Shown: positions 1 to 6,652, counted from the stretch's first letter. The stretch: DNA of 6,758 nt from Candidatus Fermentibacterota bacterium (GCA_022703195.1 JAKLEF010000106.1:1-6758), one strand, 5' to 3'. Notes: a model not told the origin generated them from the letters alone. Numbers and translations: made by a program.

Positions 1-95
1 TCAGCCGCGAGAGGGTGAGGCAGCTCAAGAACAGGGCGATCAGTAAGCTGTACGAATCGGCCGACGGCAACACCCTGCTCCTGTTCCTGGGCTGA
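1..95 (+). CDS. Sigma-70 family RNA polymerase sigma factor, C-terminal end (5' truncated)
   Basis: Only the last 30 codons lie in the window (codons from 3, stop TGA 93-95). They begin SRERVRQLKNRAISKL, the recognition-helix signature of sigma-70 region 4.2 (commonly LSRERVRQxExxALxKLR), which contacts the -35 promoter element. After it comes a short tail, YESADGNTLLLFLG, that I do not recognise from RpoD or RpoS. The exact subgroup (primary, stress or flagellar-type) cannot be decided because regions 1-3 are outside the window, though the SRERVRQ form argues for the RpoD/RpoS-like groups and against ECF factors. The next gene starts 16 nt downstream on the same strand, so co-transcription with the M23 peptidase is plausible. 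Confidence 0.85.
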   Translation, partial: SRERVRQLKNRAISKLYESADGNTLLLFLG

Positions 96-111
96 TCCGT
101 CCGGCGGCCCG

Positions 112-1017
112 ATGCGCCTAGGCACGATCCACTGGGTACCGTGGCGCTCCGGAAGGGGGCGCCCGGTCGTCCTGACCAGGCTGAGGCTCCAGCTCGCGGG
201 ACTGTTCGTCTCGCTCGCCATCTCGGGCCTCATCGGGGCGGCCTTCATGCTCGGGCGGGCCGCGGGCATGAGGCACGGTCTCACCGGGGCGGGACGCGAC
301 GAGGCCGTTCTCGAGGGGGAGATCTACCAGCTCAGCGAGCGGGTCGACGAACTCTCGGCCCGTCTTGTCGACATCGCCGAGAGGGAGGAGCGGATCATGC
401 TCGCCGGCGCGGGCCTCAACATGGACTTCTCGTCCCTCCTCCCCGGTTCCGCCCTTTCCGACCCCGAATCCGAGCAGGAGCTCTTCAGGTACATCGACGA
501 CATAGACCTCAGGCTGGTTCTCGCGGAACGCCTGGCGGAAGCCGAGCTCGAGGCCTACGACTCCCTGGCGGCCCACTTCCTCGAGATAACCGAGCAGCTC
601 AGGCGGATCCCCTCCATCTGGCCGGCCGAGGGATACTACGTCAGCGACTTCGGATCGCGCATAGACCCGTTCACGGGTGCCGTGAGAAGGCACCAGGGAA
701 TCGACATCGCCGAGGGGACCGGCACGCCGATCTATGCCCCGGCCGACGGTGTGGTGACCTTCTGCGGATGGACATCGGGCTACGGCCTCGAGGTCATCGT
801 GCGTCACACCGCGAGGATCTCCACGAGGTTCGCCCACTGCTCGTCGGTGTGCGTCACGGTGGGGCAGTCGGTCCGGAGGGGCGACCTGCTGTCGAGAATG
901 GGCATGACCGGGAGGGCGGTCGGCCCGCACCTCCATTACGAGGTCCTCTGCGACGGCGTCCAGATAGACCCTGACGACTTCATCATCCGCACCGGCGCCA
1001 GGCAGTCGGTGTTCTGA
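112..1017 (+). CDS. Membrane-anchored M23 (LytM-type) metallopeptidase
   Basis: This is a 301-residue predicted peptidoglycan endopeptidase, or a regulator of one, facing the cell envelope. A basic N-terminal stretch (1-28) precedes one membrane segment at about 29-47, so a cytoplasmic N-terminus and an extracytoplasmic remainder are inferred. Residues ~62-98 and ~120-165 are charged, heptad-like and probably coiled coil, as in many envelope M23 proteins. The M23 domain spans ~175-292. It carries H194-x3-D198 in HQGID and H273-x-H275 in GPHLHYEV, with the additional H242 in RFAHC, so all zinc-binding and catalytic positions of the LytM fold are present and an active Zn endopeptidase is likely. 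All four cysteines (218, 243, 247, 280) fall inside the catalytic domain. The ATG at 112 is the only close start. Its upstream sequence (CGGCGG) is a weak ribosome binding site, which suggests translation coupled to the sigma gene. The substrate bond is unknown. Confidence 0.93.
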   Translation: MRLGTIHWVPWRSGRGRPVVLTRLRLQLAGLFVSLAISGLIGAAFMLGRAAGMRHGLTGAGRDEAVLEGEIYQLSERVDELSARLVDIAEREERIMLAGAGLNMDFSSLLPGSALSDPESEQELFRYIDDIDLRLVLAERLAEAELEAYDSLAAHFLEITEQLRRIPSIWPAEGYYVSDFGSRIDPFTGAVRRHQGIDIAEGTGTPIYAPADGVVTFCGWTSGYGLEVIVRHTARISTRFAHCSSVCVTVGQSVRRGDLLSRMGMTGRAVGPHLHYEVLCDGVQIDPDDFIIRTGARQSVF

Positions 1018-1021
1018 CGGG

Positions 1022-1780
1022 ATGGGCCGCGGCTTCGACTCCCGGCTGTGGGACGGGTACGCCCCGTACTTCGACGCCGAGGAGGGGACCGTGTTCCCCG
1101 TCGACGCTCTCGAACTCCGGTTCTATGCCGAGATGCGCAACCGCTTCAGGGGAGACGCCCTCGAGATCGGCGCAGGCTGCGGACGGCTGGCGGGATCGCT
1201 CTACCTGCCGCCCCACCGGACGGTGGCGCTCGAGCCTTCGGCCGGGATGCTCGCGAGATGGCGCGGGGCCGATGCCTCCAGGGCCCTGCGGGTCATGGCG
1301 CTGGGGCAGGAGATGCCCTTCCGCGACGGATCCTTCAGGCTCGTGACATTTCCCTACAACGGCCTTCACTGCCTCCCCGGCCCGGACGAGCGTATCGCGC
1401 TTCTCTCCGAGGCCGGGAGGCTCCTGGACAGGGGCGGCCGCCTCCTCCTGGAGACGTGCCCCGGCTTCTCGCGGAGGCCCGAGGATACCGACGCCGAGCG
1501 ATACGACTTCCATGACGGCAGGCTCAGGCTGAGGCTTTCCGAGACCGTCAGGCGGAGCGCTGGCTCGATCAGCTTCCACATGAGGTACGACTCCGGGGGC
1601 CGGCGCGTCTCCGAGCTCGATCTCGAGCTCGCCCTGATACCGCCGGGTCTGCTCTCGGAGGAGCTGGCCCGTGCAGGCCTCGAGACCGTCGAACTCTGGG
1701 GCGACTACGACTGTTCGCCCTTCGATCCGTGCGGATCCCCCAGGATGCTCACTCTCGCATCCCGAAAGGACCGGGTATGA
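1022..1780 (+). CDS. Class I SAM-dependent methyltransferase
   Basis: This is a 252-residue soluble protein with the Rossmann-like methyltransferase fold. Motif I is ALEIGAGCG (46-54), the glycine-rich SAM loop. The acidic residue ending strand 2 is E71 in ALEPS, positioned to bind the SAM ribose. The segment EMPFRDGSF (97-105) followed by FRLVTFPYN matches the strand-4 region, and GGRLLLETCP (138-147) matches strand 5 of the Methyltransf_11/25 type. The C-terminal WGDYDCSPFDPCGSPRML (226-242) resembles the ending of a common bacterial subgroup whose substrate is unknown. The start is ATG 1022, four bases after the M23 stop, with no strong ribosome binding site, so translation is probably coupled. 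The stop overlaps the tricorn start (ATGA). Substrate (protein, small molecule or lipid) cannot be inferred from sequence. It is not recognisable as a UbiE, TrmB or RsmD type. Confidence 0.88.
   Translation: MGRGFDSRLWDGYAPYFDAEEGTVFPVDALELRFYAEMRNRFRGDALEIGAGCGRLAGSLYLPPHRTVALEPSAGMLARWRGADASRALRVMALGQEMPFRDGSFRLVTFPYNGLHCLPGPDERIALLSEAGRLLDRGGRLLLETCPGFSRRPEDTDAERYDFHDGRLRLRLSETVRRSAGSISFHMRYDSGGRRVSELDLELALIPPGLLSEELARAGLETVELWGDYDCSPFDPCGSPRMLTLASRKDRV
1765..1770 (+). promoter_or_regulatory. Ribosome binding site deciding the tricorn start
   Basis: AAAGGA lies six bases upstream of the ATG at 1777. It favours that start over the in-frame ATG at 1729, which lies deeper inside the methyltransferase gene. 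The site sits within the last codons of the methyltransferase. Confidence 0.65.
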
Positions 1781-4700
1781 TCCTTCTCCTCTCGGCCATC
1801 GCCATGTCCGTGACCGACCCCCGCACCCCCGCCGTCTCGCCCGACGGTTCGCGGGTCGTCGTAAGCTACCGGGGCGACCTCTGGGAGGCCCCCTCCTCCG
1901 GCGGCCTGATGCGCGATCTCACGCCCTGCGGGTCCTTCGAGAGCCTGCCGTGCTACTCGCCGGACGGGTCTACCCTCGCCTTCACCAGCGATCGCACGGG
2001 AGGCGGCGATGTCTACGCCATGCCGGCCGGAGGGGGCGAGGCCGTGCGGCTGACCTGGCACGGGGGCCTGGACGAGGCGGAGGGCTGGTCCGCCTCCGGC
2101 GACAGCGTCTACTTCATCTCCAGCCGTGAGGGTTCCGAGTCCTGGCTCTATTCGGTCCCTCTCTCGGGCGGCACTCCCGTTCCCGTGGTCCGCGCCTCGC
2201 TGCTCGACGTCGCGCGAACCCCCGGGGGCCTCGCGGTCGTGACCGGCGTCACCCCCTGGTGGAGGAGGCATTACAGCGGTTCTGGCTCCAGGGATGTCTG
2301 GCTCCTGTCCGGTGACGGTGCCTGGGCAAGGCTCCTCGACAGTCCGATCGACGAGCGGTGGCCGATGTGGAGCCCCGCCGGAGACGGCCTGATCTTCGTC
2401 ATGGAGGACTCCACGGGAGCCGCCAACCTCCACCTGCTCTCCGGAGACGGATCCGTACGCAGGCTGACGGGGCTTCCCGGAGACGTGACATTCCCCTCGA
2501 TGACCGCCGACGGCTCGACCGTGATGTTCGAATACGCAGGCGGGCTCTTCAGGGCCTCCTTCCCCTCATGGGAACCGGTGGAGGTCTCGCTGGAGTGCGC
2601 AGCCGACCTACCGGTGCCCCCCCTCGACGAGGGATGGGCGGGGCCCTTCATCGATGCGTACGACCTCACCGGCGATTCCGGGACGGTCGCGCTCTGTTCG
2701 GGTGGGGAGATCTTCTGCGGAAGGCTCACACCCGACGGGATCGAGGATGTCCGGAGGCTGACGGAGAGCCCCGGCAGGGAGGGCTCCCCCGCATGGAGCC
2801 CCGACGGGACGATGCTCGCATACACAGTCGAGCGCGACGGGAGGTCCGACCTCGAGATCGCGGGGCCGGTGCTGGCCGAGAGCCTCTTCACCGGTTTCCG
2901 CCCGGTGCCCTCCCGCGTGCTCCCGGTTCCCGGCGGCACCGCCCTCGGGCCCCGCTGGTCGCCCGACGGCTCCATGCTGGCCTATCTCGACAGGAATGCC
3001 TCGATCCGGGTCGTGCAACTCCCGACCGGGAGGGACTGGGAAGTCTGCCCCGCCAGGGACGTGATCCACGTCTCCTGGTCCCCCGACTGCGCATGGCTGG
3101 CCTTCAGCACCCCCGTGGACGGGCACCTCGAGGACGTCTTCATCGTACCCTCCGCGGGAGGCGGACCAGTGGACGTCAGCAGGCATTCCAACGACGACTT
3201 CCAGCCGACCTGGAGCTCCGACGGCAGGAGGCTCGTCTATGCCAGCAGGACAGACGGGGGCGACTACTCCCTGAGGCAGCTCTGGCTGACGCGGGAGGAC
3301 TGGGAGGCCGGCCCGGAAAGGCGCGAGGAACTCCTCGACGAGCCGGTGGAGACGGTCTCGATCGAGCTCGACGGCCTGCAGAGGCGCACTGAGACGCTCT
3401 GCACGGTGCAGGGCTACTACGACTTCTACGGCGCGTCGCCCGACTGCCGCTGGTTCGCCTTCAGGGGCTACGACCGGTCGGGCGGTTCCGACCTCTGGTC
3501 GGTGGACTGGAAGGGCGGGAACCTCGACAGGATCACTTCCAGCGGATGCGAGCCTTACGGCATCACGATCTCGGACGGCTACACCGCGTACTTCGTCGGC
3601 CTCGGGGGAAGCCTGCAGTGCGTCGACGTGACCGGAGGCGCAGAGCGCTTCCTCGGCTGGAGGTGCAGGACCTCCGGCTCCATATGGGACCTCCAGCGCC
3701 AGAAGTTCGACGAATGCTGGCGCCTTCTGCGCGACGGCTTCTACGACACGGACCTCCACGGGACCGACTGGGACAGCCTGCGCACCGCCTATCGCGACAG
3801 GGCGGCCGCATGCCTCTCCAACCCCGAGTTCAACGACGTCGTGAACCGCATGCTCGGCGAGCTGTCCGCCTCGCACCTCGGGATCTACGGCCCCTGGGAG
3901 TGGGATTCCTCGATGGATTCCGGGGAGCTCGGGATCATCCCGGATCCTTCCTGGACGGGAGAGGGGATCAGGATAGACAGCGTGATCCCCTGGAGCCCGG
4001 CCGACGTCGAACCGGCCCGTCTCGTCCCGGGCGACGTGATCCTGAGCATCGACGGCATCCCGGTCGGGCCGGGCCTGAACCTCTACCGCGCCCTGTCGGG
4101 CACTGCCGGAGAAGATGTCGCAGTCGAGGTCTGGAAGGCGGGCGGCCCGGACACCGTGGTCGTCGAGCCCGTCACCCGCTGGGCTCTGGGCGGCCTCGTG
4201 TACGAGGCCCGTCTGGAGAGGAACAGGCGCATAGTCGACCGCCTCTCTGGAGGCAGGGTCGGCTATCTGCACATCCCCTCGATGGATGACGAGTCCGTCG
4301 CCGGCTTCCTGGCGGACCTCCATGCCGAGGGGCTCGGCCGCGACGGGATGGTCGTGGACATAAGGGGCAACGGAGGCGGCAGCACCCACGACGAGATACT
4401 GAAGATGCTCGCAAGGCCCTCCTACCTGGTCTCGAGATCGAGAGGCGGCCTGGAGTCCCTCCAGCCCCTGGGGGTATGGCAGGGATCCCTCGCACTCCTG
4501 ATCGACGAGACCTGCTTCTCCGACGCCGAGATCTTCCCGGCGGCATGGAAGGAGCTCGGGCTGGGCCCGGTGGTCGGCGCCGGCACCTTCGGCGGGGTCA
4601 TCGGTACCGTCGACGTCGATCTGGTGGATGGCACGGGCTTCAGGATCCCCTCGAGCGGCTGGTTCACCCTCTCGGGCGACAACCTCGAGAACCTCGGGGT

Positions 4701-4800
4701 CGAACCCGACATCCCGGTGGCGGAGATGCCGGGCGATGCCGCGGGGAATGTCGACAGGCAGCTCGAGGAGGCCGTCCGGGCCGTCCTCGCAGAGATGTGA
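1777..4800 (+). CDS. Tricorn-type serine protease (peptidase family S41), PDZ-containing
   Basis: This 1007-residue homologue of archaeal tricorn protease is predicted to trim peptides to short di- to tetrapeptides. About 13 propeller blades with the SPDG-type loop can be read: six in ~17-272 (beta-6 propeller) and seven in ~286-632 (beta-7 propeller), the tricorn layout. Then come a C1 helical domain (~637-717), a PDZ domain (~718-799) and the C2 catalytic domain (~815-1007). Catalytic residues are visible: Ser699-His700 in ELSASHLG, nucleophile Ser915 in CFSDAEIF, and Glu971 in NLENLGVEPD. Gly866-868 in RGNGGG is the oxyanion-hole loop. His-to-Ser and Ser-to-Glu spacings are 215 and 56, against 219 and 58 in the Thermoplasma enzyme (S745/H746, S965, E1023). 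The start at 1777 overlaps the methyltransferase stop (ATGA) and has an AAAGGA site. The N-terminus is briefly hydrophobic (ILLLSAIAM) without a basic region, so export is uncertain. A start at 1729 would add 16 residues. Confidence 0.93.
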   Translation: MILLLSAIAMSVTDPRTPAVSPDGSRVVVSYRGDLWEAPSSGGLMRDLTPCGSFESLPCYSPDGSTLAFTSDRTGGGDVYAMPAGGGEAVRLTWHGGLDEAEGWSASGDSVYFISSREGSESWLYSVPLSGGTPVPVVRASLLDVARTPGGLAVVTGVTPWWRRHYSGSGSRDVWLLSGDGAWARLLDSPIDERWPMWSPAGDGLIFVMEDSTGAANLHLLSGDGSVRRLTGLPGDVTFPSMTADGSTVMFEYAGGLFRASFPSWEPVEVSLECAADLPVPPLDEGWAGPFIDAYDLTGDSGTVALCSGGEIFCGRLTPDGIEDVRRLTESPGREGSPAWSPDGTMLAYTVERDGRSDLEIAGPVLAESLFTGFRPVPSRVLPVPGGTALGPRWSPDGSMLAYLDRNASIRVVQLPTGRDWEVCPARDVIHVSWSPDCAWLAFSTPVDGHLEDVFIVPSAGGGPVDVSRHSNDDFQPTWSSDGRRLVYASRTDGGDYSLRQLWLTREDWEAGPERREELLDEPVETVSIELDGLQRRTETLCTVQGYYDFYGASPDCRWFAFRGYDRSGGSDLWSVDWKGGNLDRITSSGCEPYGITISDGYTAYFVGLGGSLQCVDVTGGAERFLGWRCRTSGSIWDLQRQKFDECWRLLRDGFYDTDLHGTDWDSLRTAYRDRAAACLSNPEFNDVVNRMLGELSASHLGIYGPWEWDSSMDSGELGIIPDPSWTGEGIRIDSVIPWSPADVEPARLVPGDVILSIDGIPVGPGLNLYRALSGTAGEDVAVEVWKAGGPDTVVVEPVTRWALGGLVYEARLERNRRIVDRLSGGRVGYLHIPSMDDESVAGFLADLHAEGLGRDGMVVDIRGNGGGSTHDEILKMLARPSYLVSRSRGGLESLQPLGVWQGSLALLIDETCFSDAEIFPAAWKELGLGPVVGAGTFGGVIGTVDVDLVDGTGFRIPSSGWFTLSGDNLENLGVEPDIPVAEMPGDAAGNVDRQLEEAVRAVLAEM

Positions 4801-4815
4801 GGACGGCTCCCGGTG

Positions 4816-4831
4816 CTATCCCGTATGATAG
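4816..4831 (+). promoter_or_regulatory. Possible -10 element within a small dyad, upstream of the dehydrogenase
   Basis: TATGAT at 4824-4829 matches the TATAAT consensus at five of six positions and stands out in a GC-rich region. It overlaps a perfect 5-bp inverted repeat (CTATC 4816-4820, GATAG 4827-4831), which could be an operator or chance. No convincing -35 box is present at the 17-bp spacing (GGACGG at 4801-4806). If used, transcription would begin near 4836 and give a leader of roughly 45 nt before the dehydrogenase. Confidence 0.3.
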
Positions 4832-4841
4832 GCAGTGCGGA

Positions 4842-4856
4842 CGGGCCCTTGGCCCG
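4842..4856 (+). other. GC-rich hairpin in the leader of the dehydrogenase gene
   Basis: CGGGCC-CTT-GGCCCG forms a perfect 6-bp stem with a 3-nt loop. No T-run follows, so it is a poor intrinsic terminator for the tricorn gene. It ends nine bases before the dehydrogenase ribosome binding site, where it could affect mRNA stability or translation. No riboswitch class is recognisable in the 79-nt gap. Confidence 0.4.
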
Positions 4857-4865
4857 CTAACCTCC

Positions 4866-4872
4866 AGAAAGG
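4866..4872 (+). promoter_or_regulatory. Ribosome binding site of the dehydrogenase gene
   Basis: AGAAAGG lies seven bases upstream of ATG 4880. It decides this start over an in-frame GTG at 4835, whose extra 15 residues do not look like part of the family, since the fold begins at the MRHTITVMPGDGIG strand. Confidence 0.65.
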
Positions 4873-4879
4873 CAGTGAC

Positions 4880-6082
4880 ATGAGACACACCATCACGGTG
4901 ATGCCCGGTGACGGCATCGGCAGGGCAGTGATGAAGGAGGCGCTCAAGGTCCTGGACGCCTCCGGCTTCGAGGCCGACTACGTTCACGGCGACATAGGCT
5001 GGGAGTTCTGGAAGACCGAGGGGAACGCCCTGCCCGGCAGGACGCTCGAGCTCCTCGAGAAGCACCCGGTCGCCCTCTTCGGAGCCATCACCTCCAAGCC
5101 CAAGCCGGCGGCCGATGCGGAGCTCTCTCCCGCCCTGAAGGACAAGGGCTGCGTCTATTACAGCCCGATCGTAACCATGAGGCAGCACTTCGGCCTCGAC
5201 ATCTGCAAGCGGCCCTGCCGCTCCTTCATCGGCAATCCCCTCAACTTCGTCAGGCGCGGCCCCGGCGGAACCATCGAGGAGCCCGCGATCGACACGATGA
5301 TCTTCAGGCAGAACACGGAAGGCCTCTACGGCGGAGTGGAATGGACCAACCCCCCCGACCAGGTCTACGACGCCCTTATGACGCACCCCAAGTTCAGGGC
5401 CAACTTCGCCTGGTGCCCGAGGCCCGAGCTGGCCGTCTCGACCAGGATATTCACCAGGAAGTACACCTCGAGGATCGTCCGCGAGGCCTTCGAGTACGCG
5501 AAGGCCAGGAGCATCGATACGGTCTACGTGTGCGAGAAGCCCAACGTGATCCGCGAGACCTCCGGCATGATGCTCAAGGTCGCCCAGGACATGGCGAAGG
5601 CGGATTACCCAGGCATCAGGGCGTCCGACGTGAACATCGACGCCATGATGATGTGGCTGACGAAGAACCCTGAGGACTACAGGGTGATCGTTTCCGGCAA
5701 CATGTTCGGCGACATCGTGTCGGACGGCTTCGCCGGGCTCACGGGCGGGCTGGGCTTCGCCTGCAGCGCCAACATCGGCGAGAAGGTCGCCGTCTTCGAG
5801 CCCACGCACGGTTCGGCCCCTAAGTACGCCGACTATCCCGAATCGATCGTGAACCCCATCGCGATGATCCTGTCGACATGCATGATGCTCGAGCACATCG
5901 GCGATCACGCCAGGGCCGGCAGGATCATGAACGCAGTCAAGCTGGTCATCTCCGAGGGCAGGGTGAAGACCTACGACATGCTCAAGCTGCGGGGATGCCC
6001 GGAGGTTCTCTCGCAGGGCGCCGCGAGCACCGCCGGGATGGGCGATGCGGTCGTCGAGGCGCTGGGGAGGGCCGGCAAGTGA
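4880..6082 (+). CDS. Isocitrate/isopropylmalate-family dehydrogenase, probably NADP-dependent isocitrate dehydrogenase
   Basis: This 400-residue cytoplasmic beta-decarboxylating dehydrogenase would convert isocitrate to 2-oxoglutarate if the assignment is right. MPGDGIG (8-14) is the family's N-terminal signature. Compared with E. coli Icd numbering, Ser95 matches S113, Arg101 R119, Arg111 R129, Arg143 R153, Tyr150 Y160 (in NTEGLYGG) and Lys220 K230. Asp254, Asp278 and Asp282 match metal ligands D283, D307 and D311. In HGSAPKYA, Lys315-Tyr316 match the NADP determinants K344-Y345. Val324 and Tyr365 match V351 and Y391, and Lys369 replaces R395. Length is near Icd (416) and longer than LeuB (~360). 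Two oddities: the substrate loop reads SPIV, placing Ile97 where Icd has Asn115, as in homoisocitrate dehydrogenases, and about eight extra residues lie between Arg111 and Arg143. Family assignment is firm; exact substrate is not. No TCA-cycle, leucine or lysine biosynthesis genes adjoin it. The HD gene overlaps its stop. Confidence 0.85.
   Translation: MRHTITVMPGDGIGRAVMKEALKVLDASGFEADYVHGDIGWEFWKTEGNALPGRTLELLEKHPVALFGAITSKPKPAADAELSPALKDKGCVYYSPIVTMRQHFGLDICKRPCRSFIGNPLNFVRRGPGGTIEEPAIDTMIFRQNTEGLYGGVEWTNPPDQVYDALMTHPKFRANFAWCPRPELAVSTRIFTRKYTSRIVREAFEYAKARSIDTVYVCEKPNVIRETSGMMLKVAQDMAKADYPGIRASDVNIDAMMMWLTKNPEDYRVIVSGNMFGDIVSDGFAGLTGGLGFACSANIGEKVAVFEPTHGSAPKYADYPESIVNPIAMILSTCMMLEHIGDHARAGRIMNAVKLVISEGRVKTYDMLKLRGCPEVLSQGAASTAGMGDAVVEALGRAGK
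6064..6070 (+). promoter_or_regulatory. Strong ribosome binding site for the HD-domain gene
   Basis: GGGGAGG within the last codons of the dehydrogenase lies eight bases upstream of GTG 6079. This is the best Shine-Dalgarno match in the window and supports the GTG start in the GTGA overlap. Confidence 0.7.
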
Positions 6083-6639
6083 GGAACAGGGTCGAATCGC
6101 TGTTCGGCAGGCAGCTCGACAGGATAAGCGATCCCGGGCTCCGCAGGGCGGCCGTGGATGTCTGGGTCGACGCGGCCACGGGCGGCGGATGGTCGCCCGA
6201 CGACCTCGAGCAGATCCCATTCACGCTCCTGGCGAACAGCCACGGGATCAACCTGATCCAGCACACCCGGGCCGTCACCGAAGGCGCCCTCGCGCTCGCG
6301 GAGGCGATGAAGGGCGAGATGCAGCTGCCCTACTCGATAAACACAGACTGGCTGATCGTCGGCGGTCTCCTGCACGACGTGGGCAAACTCCTCGAGTACG
6401 AGCGCGTCGACGGAACCATCAGGAAGAGCCGGAACGGCGCCTGTCTGCGGCATCCCGTCTCCGGTTCGATAGTGGCGGGCAGGGCCGGCCTGCCACCCGA
6501 GATCATCAACATGATAGCCTGCCACGCGAAGGAGGGGGAGGGGGCGCCCAAGAGGATCGAGACCGTGCTGATCCACCAGGCCGATTTCGCCACCTTCGAT
6601 CCCCTGCAGATGATGGACAAGGGTCTCCTGATCACATAG
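6079..6639 (+). CDS. HD-domain phosphohydrolase
   Basis: This 186-residue soluble protein of the HD/HDIG metal-dependent hydrolase superfamily probably cleaves a phosphoester or nucleotide; its substrate is unknown. Likely metal ligands are in order: His62 (QHTRAV), His99-Asp100 (LLHDVGKLLEYE), His125 (LRHPVSG), His149 (ACHAKEGEG) and Asp169 (HQADF). This H...HD...H...H...D pattern is complete and would fit a two-metal site. The first ~55 residues form a helical lead-in ending in a hydrophobic stretch (IPFTLLANSHG). There is no GYP motif, no KH domain as in RNase Y, and no relA/spoT synthetase domain, so it is a stand-alone HD protein. GTG 6079 is chosen because it has the GGGGAGG site and overlaps the dehydrogenase stop by GTGA; a longer in-frame extension upstream would lie inside the dehydrogenase gene and is not expected. 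The overlap indicates translational coupling to the dehydrogenase. Confidence 0.88.
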   Translation: MRNRVESLFGRQLDRISDPGLRRAAVDVWVDAATGGGWSPDDLEQIPFTLLANSHGINLIQHTRAVTEGALALAEAMKGEMQLPYSINTDWLIVGGLLHDVGKLLEYERVDGTIRKSRNGACLRHPVSGSIVAGRAGLPPEIINMIACHAKEGEGAPKRIETVLIHQADFATFDPLQMMDKGLLIT

Positions 6640-6652
6640 TCCACGATGCGAC

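Noticed and set aside
118..936. A 272-codon open frame on the - strand opposite the M23 gene
   Set aside because: It is a shadow of the M23 peptidase, whose catalytic motifs are intact on the + strand; the antisense product is low-complexity and charged.
1612..1631. A 9-bp inverted repeat with 2-nt spacer (CGAGCTCGA / TCGAGCTCG)
   Set aside because: It lies inside the methyltransferase in a stretch encoding alternating Glu, Leu and Asp (SELDLELA). GAG/CTC codons produce such symmetry by themselves.
1729..1776. An upstream in-frame ATG for the tricorn gene
   Set aside because: It has no good ribosome binding site and lies within the methyltransferase gene, while ATG 1777 has AAAGGA at proper spacing and an ATGA overlap. 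Kept only as a caveat for protein export.
2608..4389. A 593-codon open frame on the - strand opposite the tricorn gene
   Set aside because: It has the same mirror-frame composition, no domain signature, and lies wholly within a well-supported gene.
4835..4879. A GTG start adding 15 residues to the dehydrogenase
   Set aside because: The extension spans the hairpin and the ribosome binding site and does not resemble family N-termini.
5878..6078. An N-terminal extension of the HD protein
   Set aside because: It would overlap the dehydrogenase by 200 bases with Arg/Gly-rich shadow sequence. GTG 6079 has a near-perfect SD.
4664..6220. A 518-codon open frame on the - strand opposite the dehydrogenase
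   Set aside because: It is antisense to a clearly homologous gene. Its translation is rich in Arg, Gly, Pro, Asp and His, typical of the mirror frame of high-GC coding DNA, and shows no recognisable domain.
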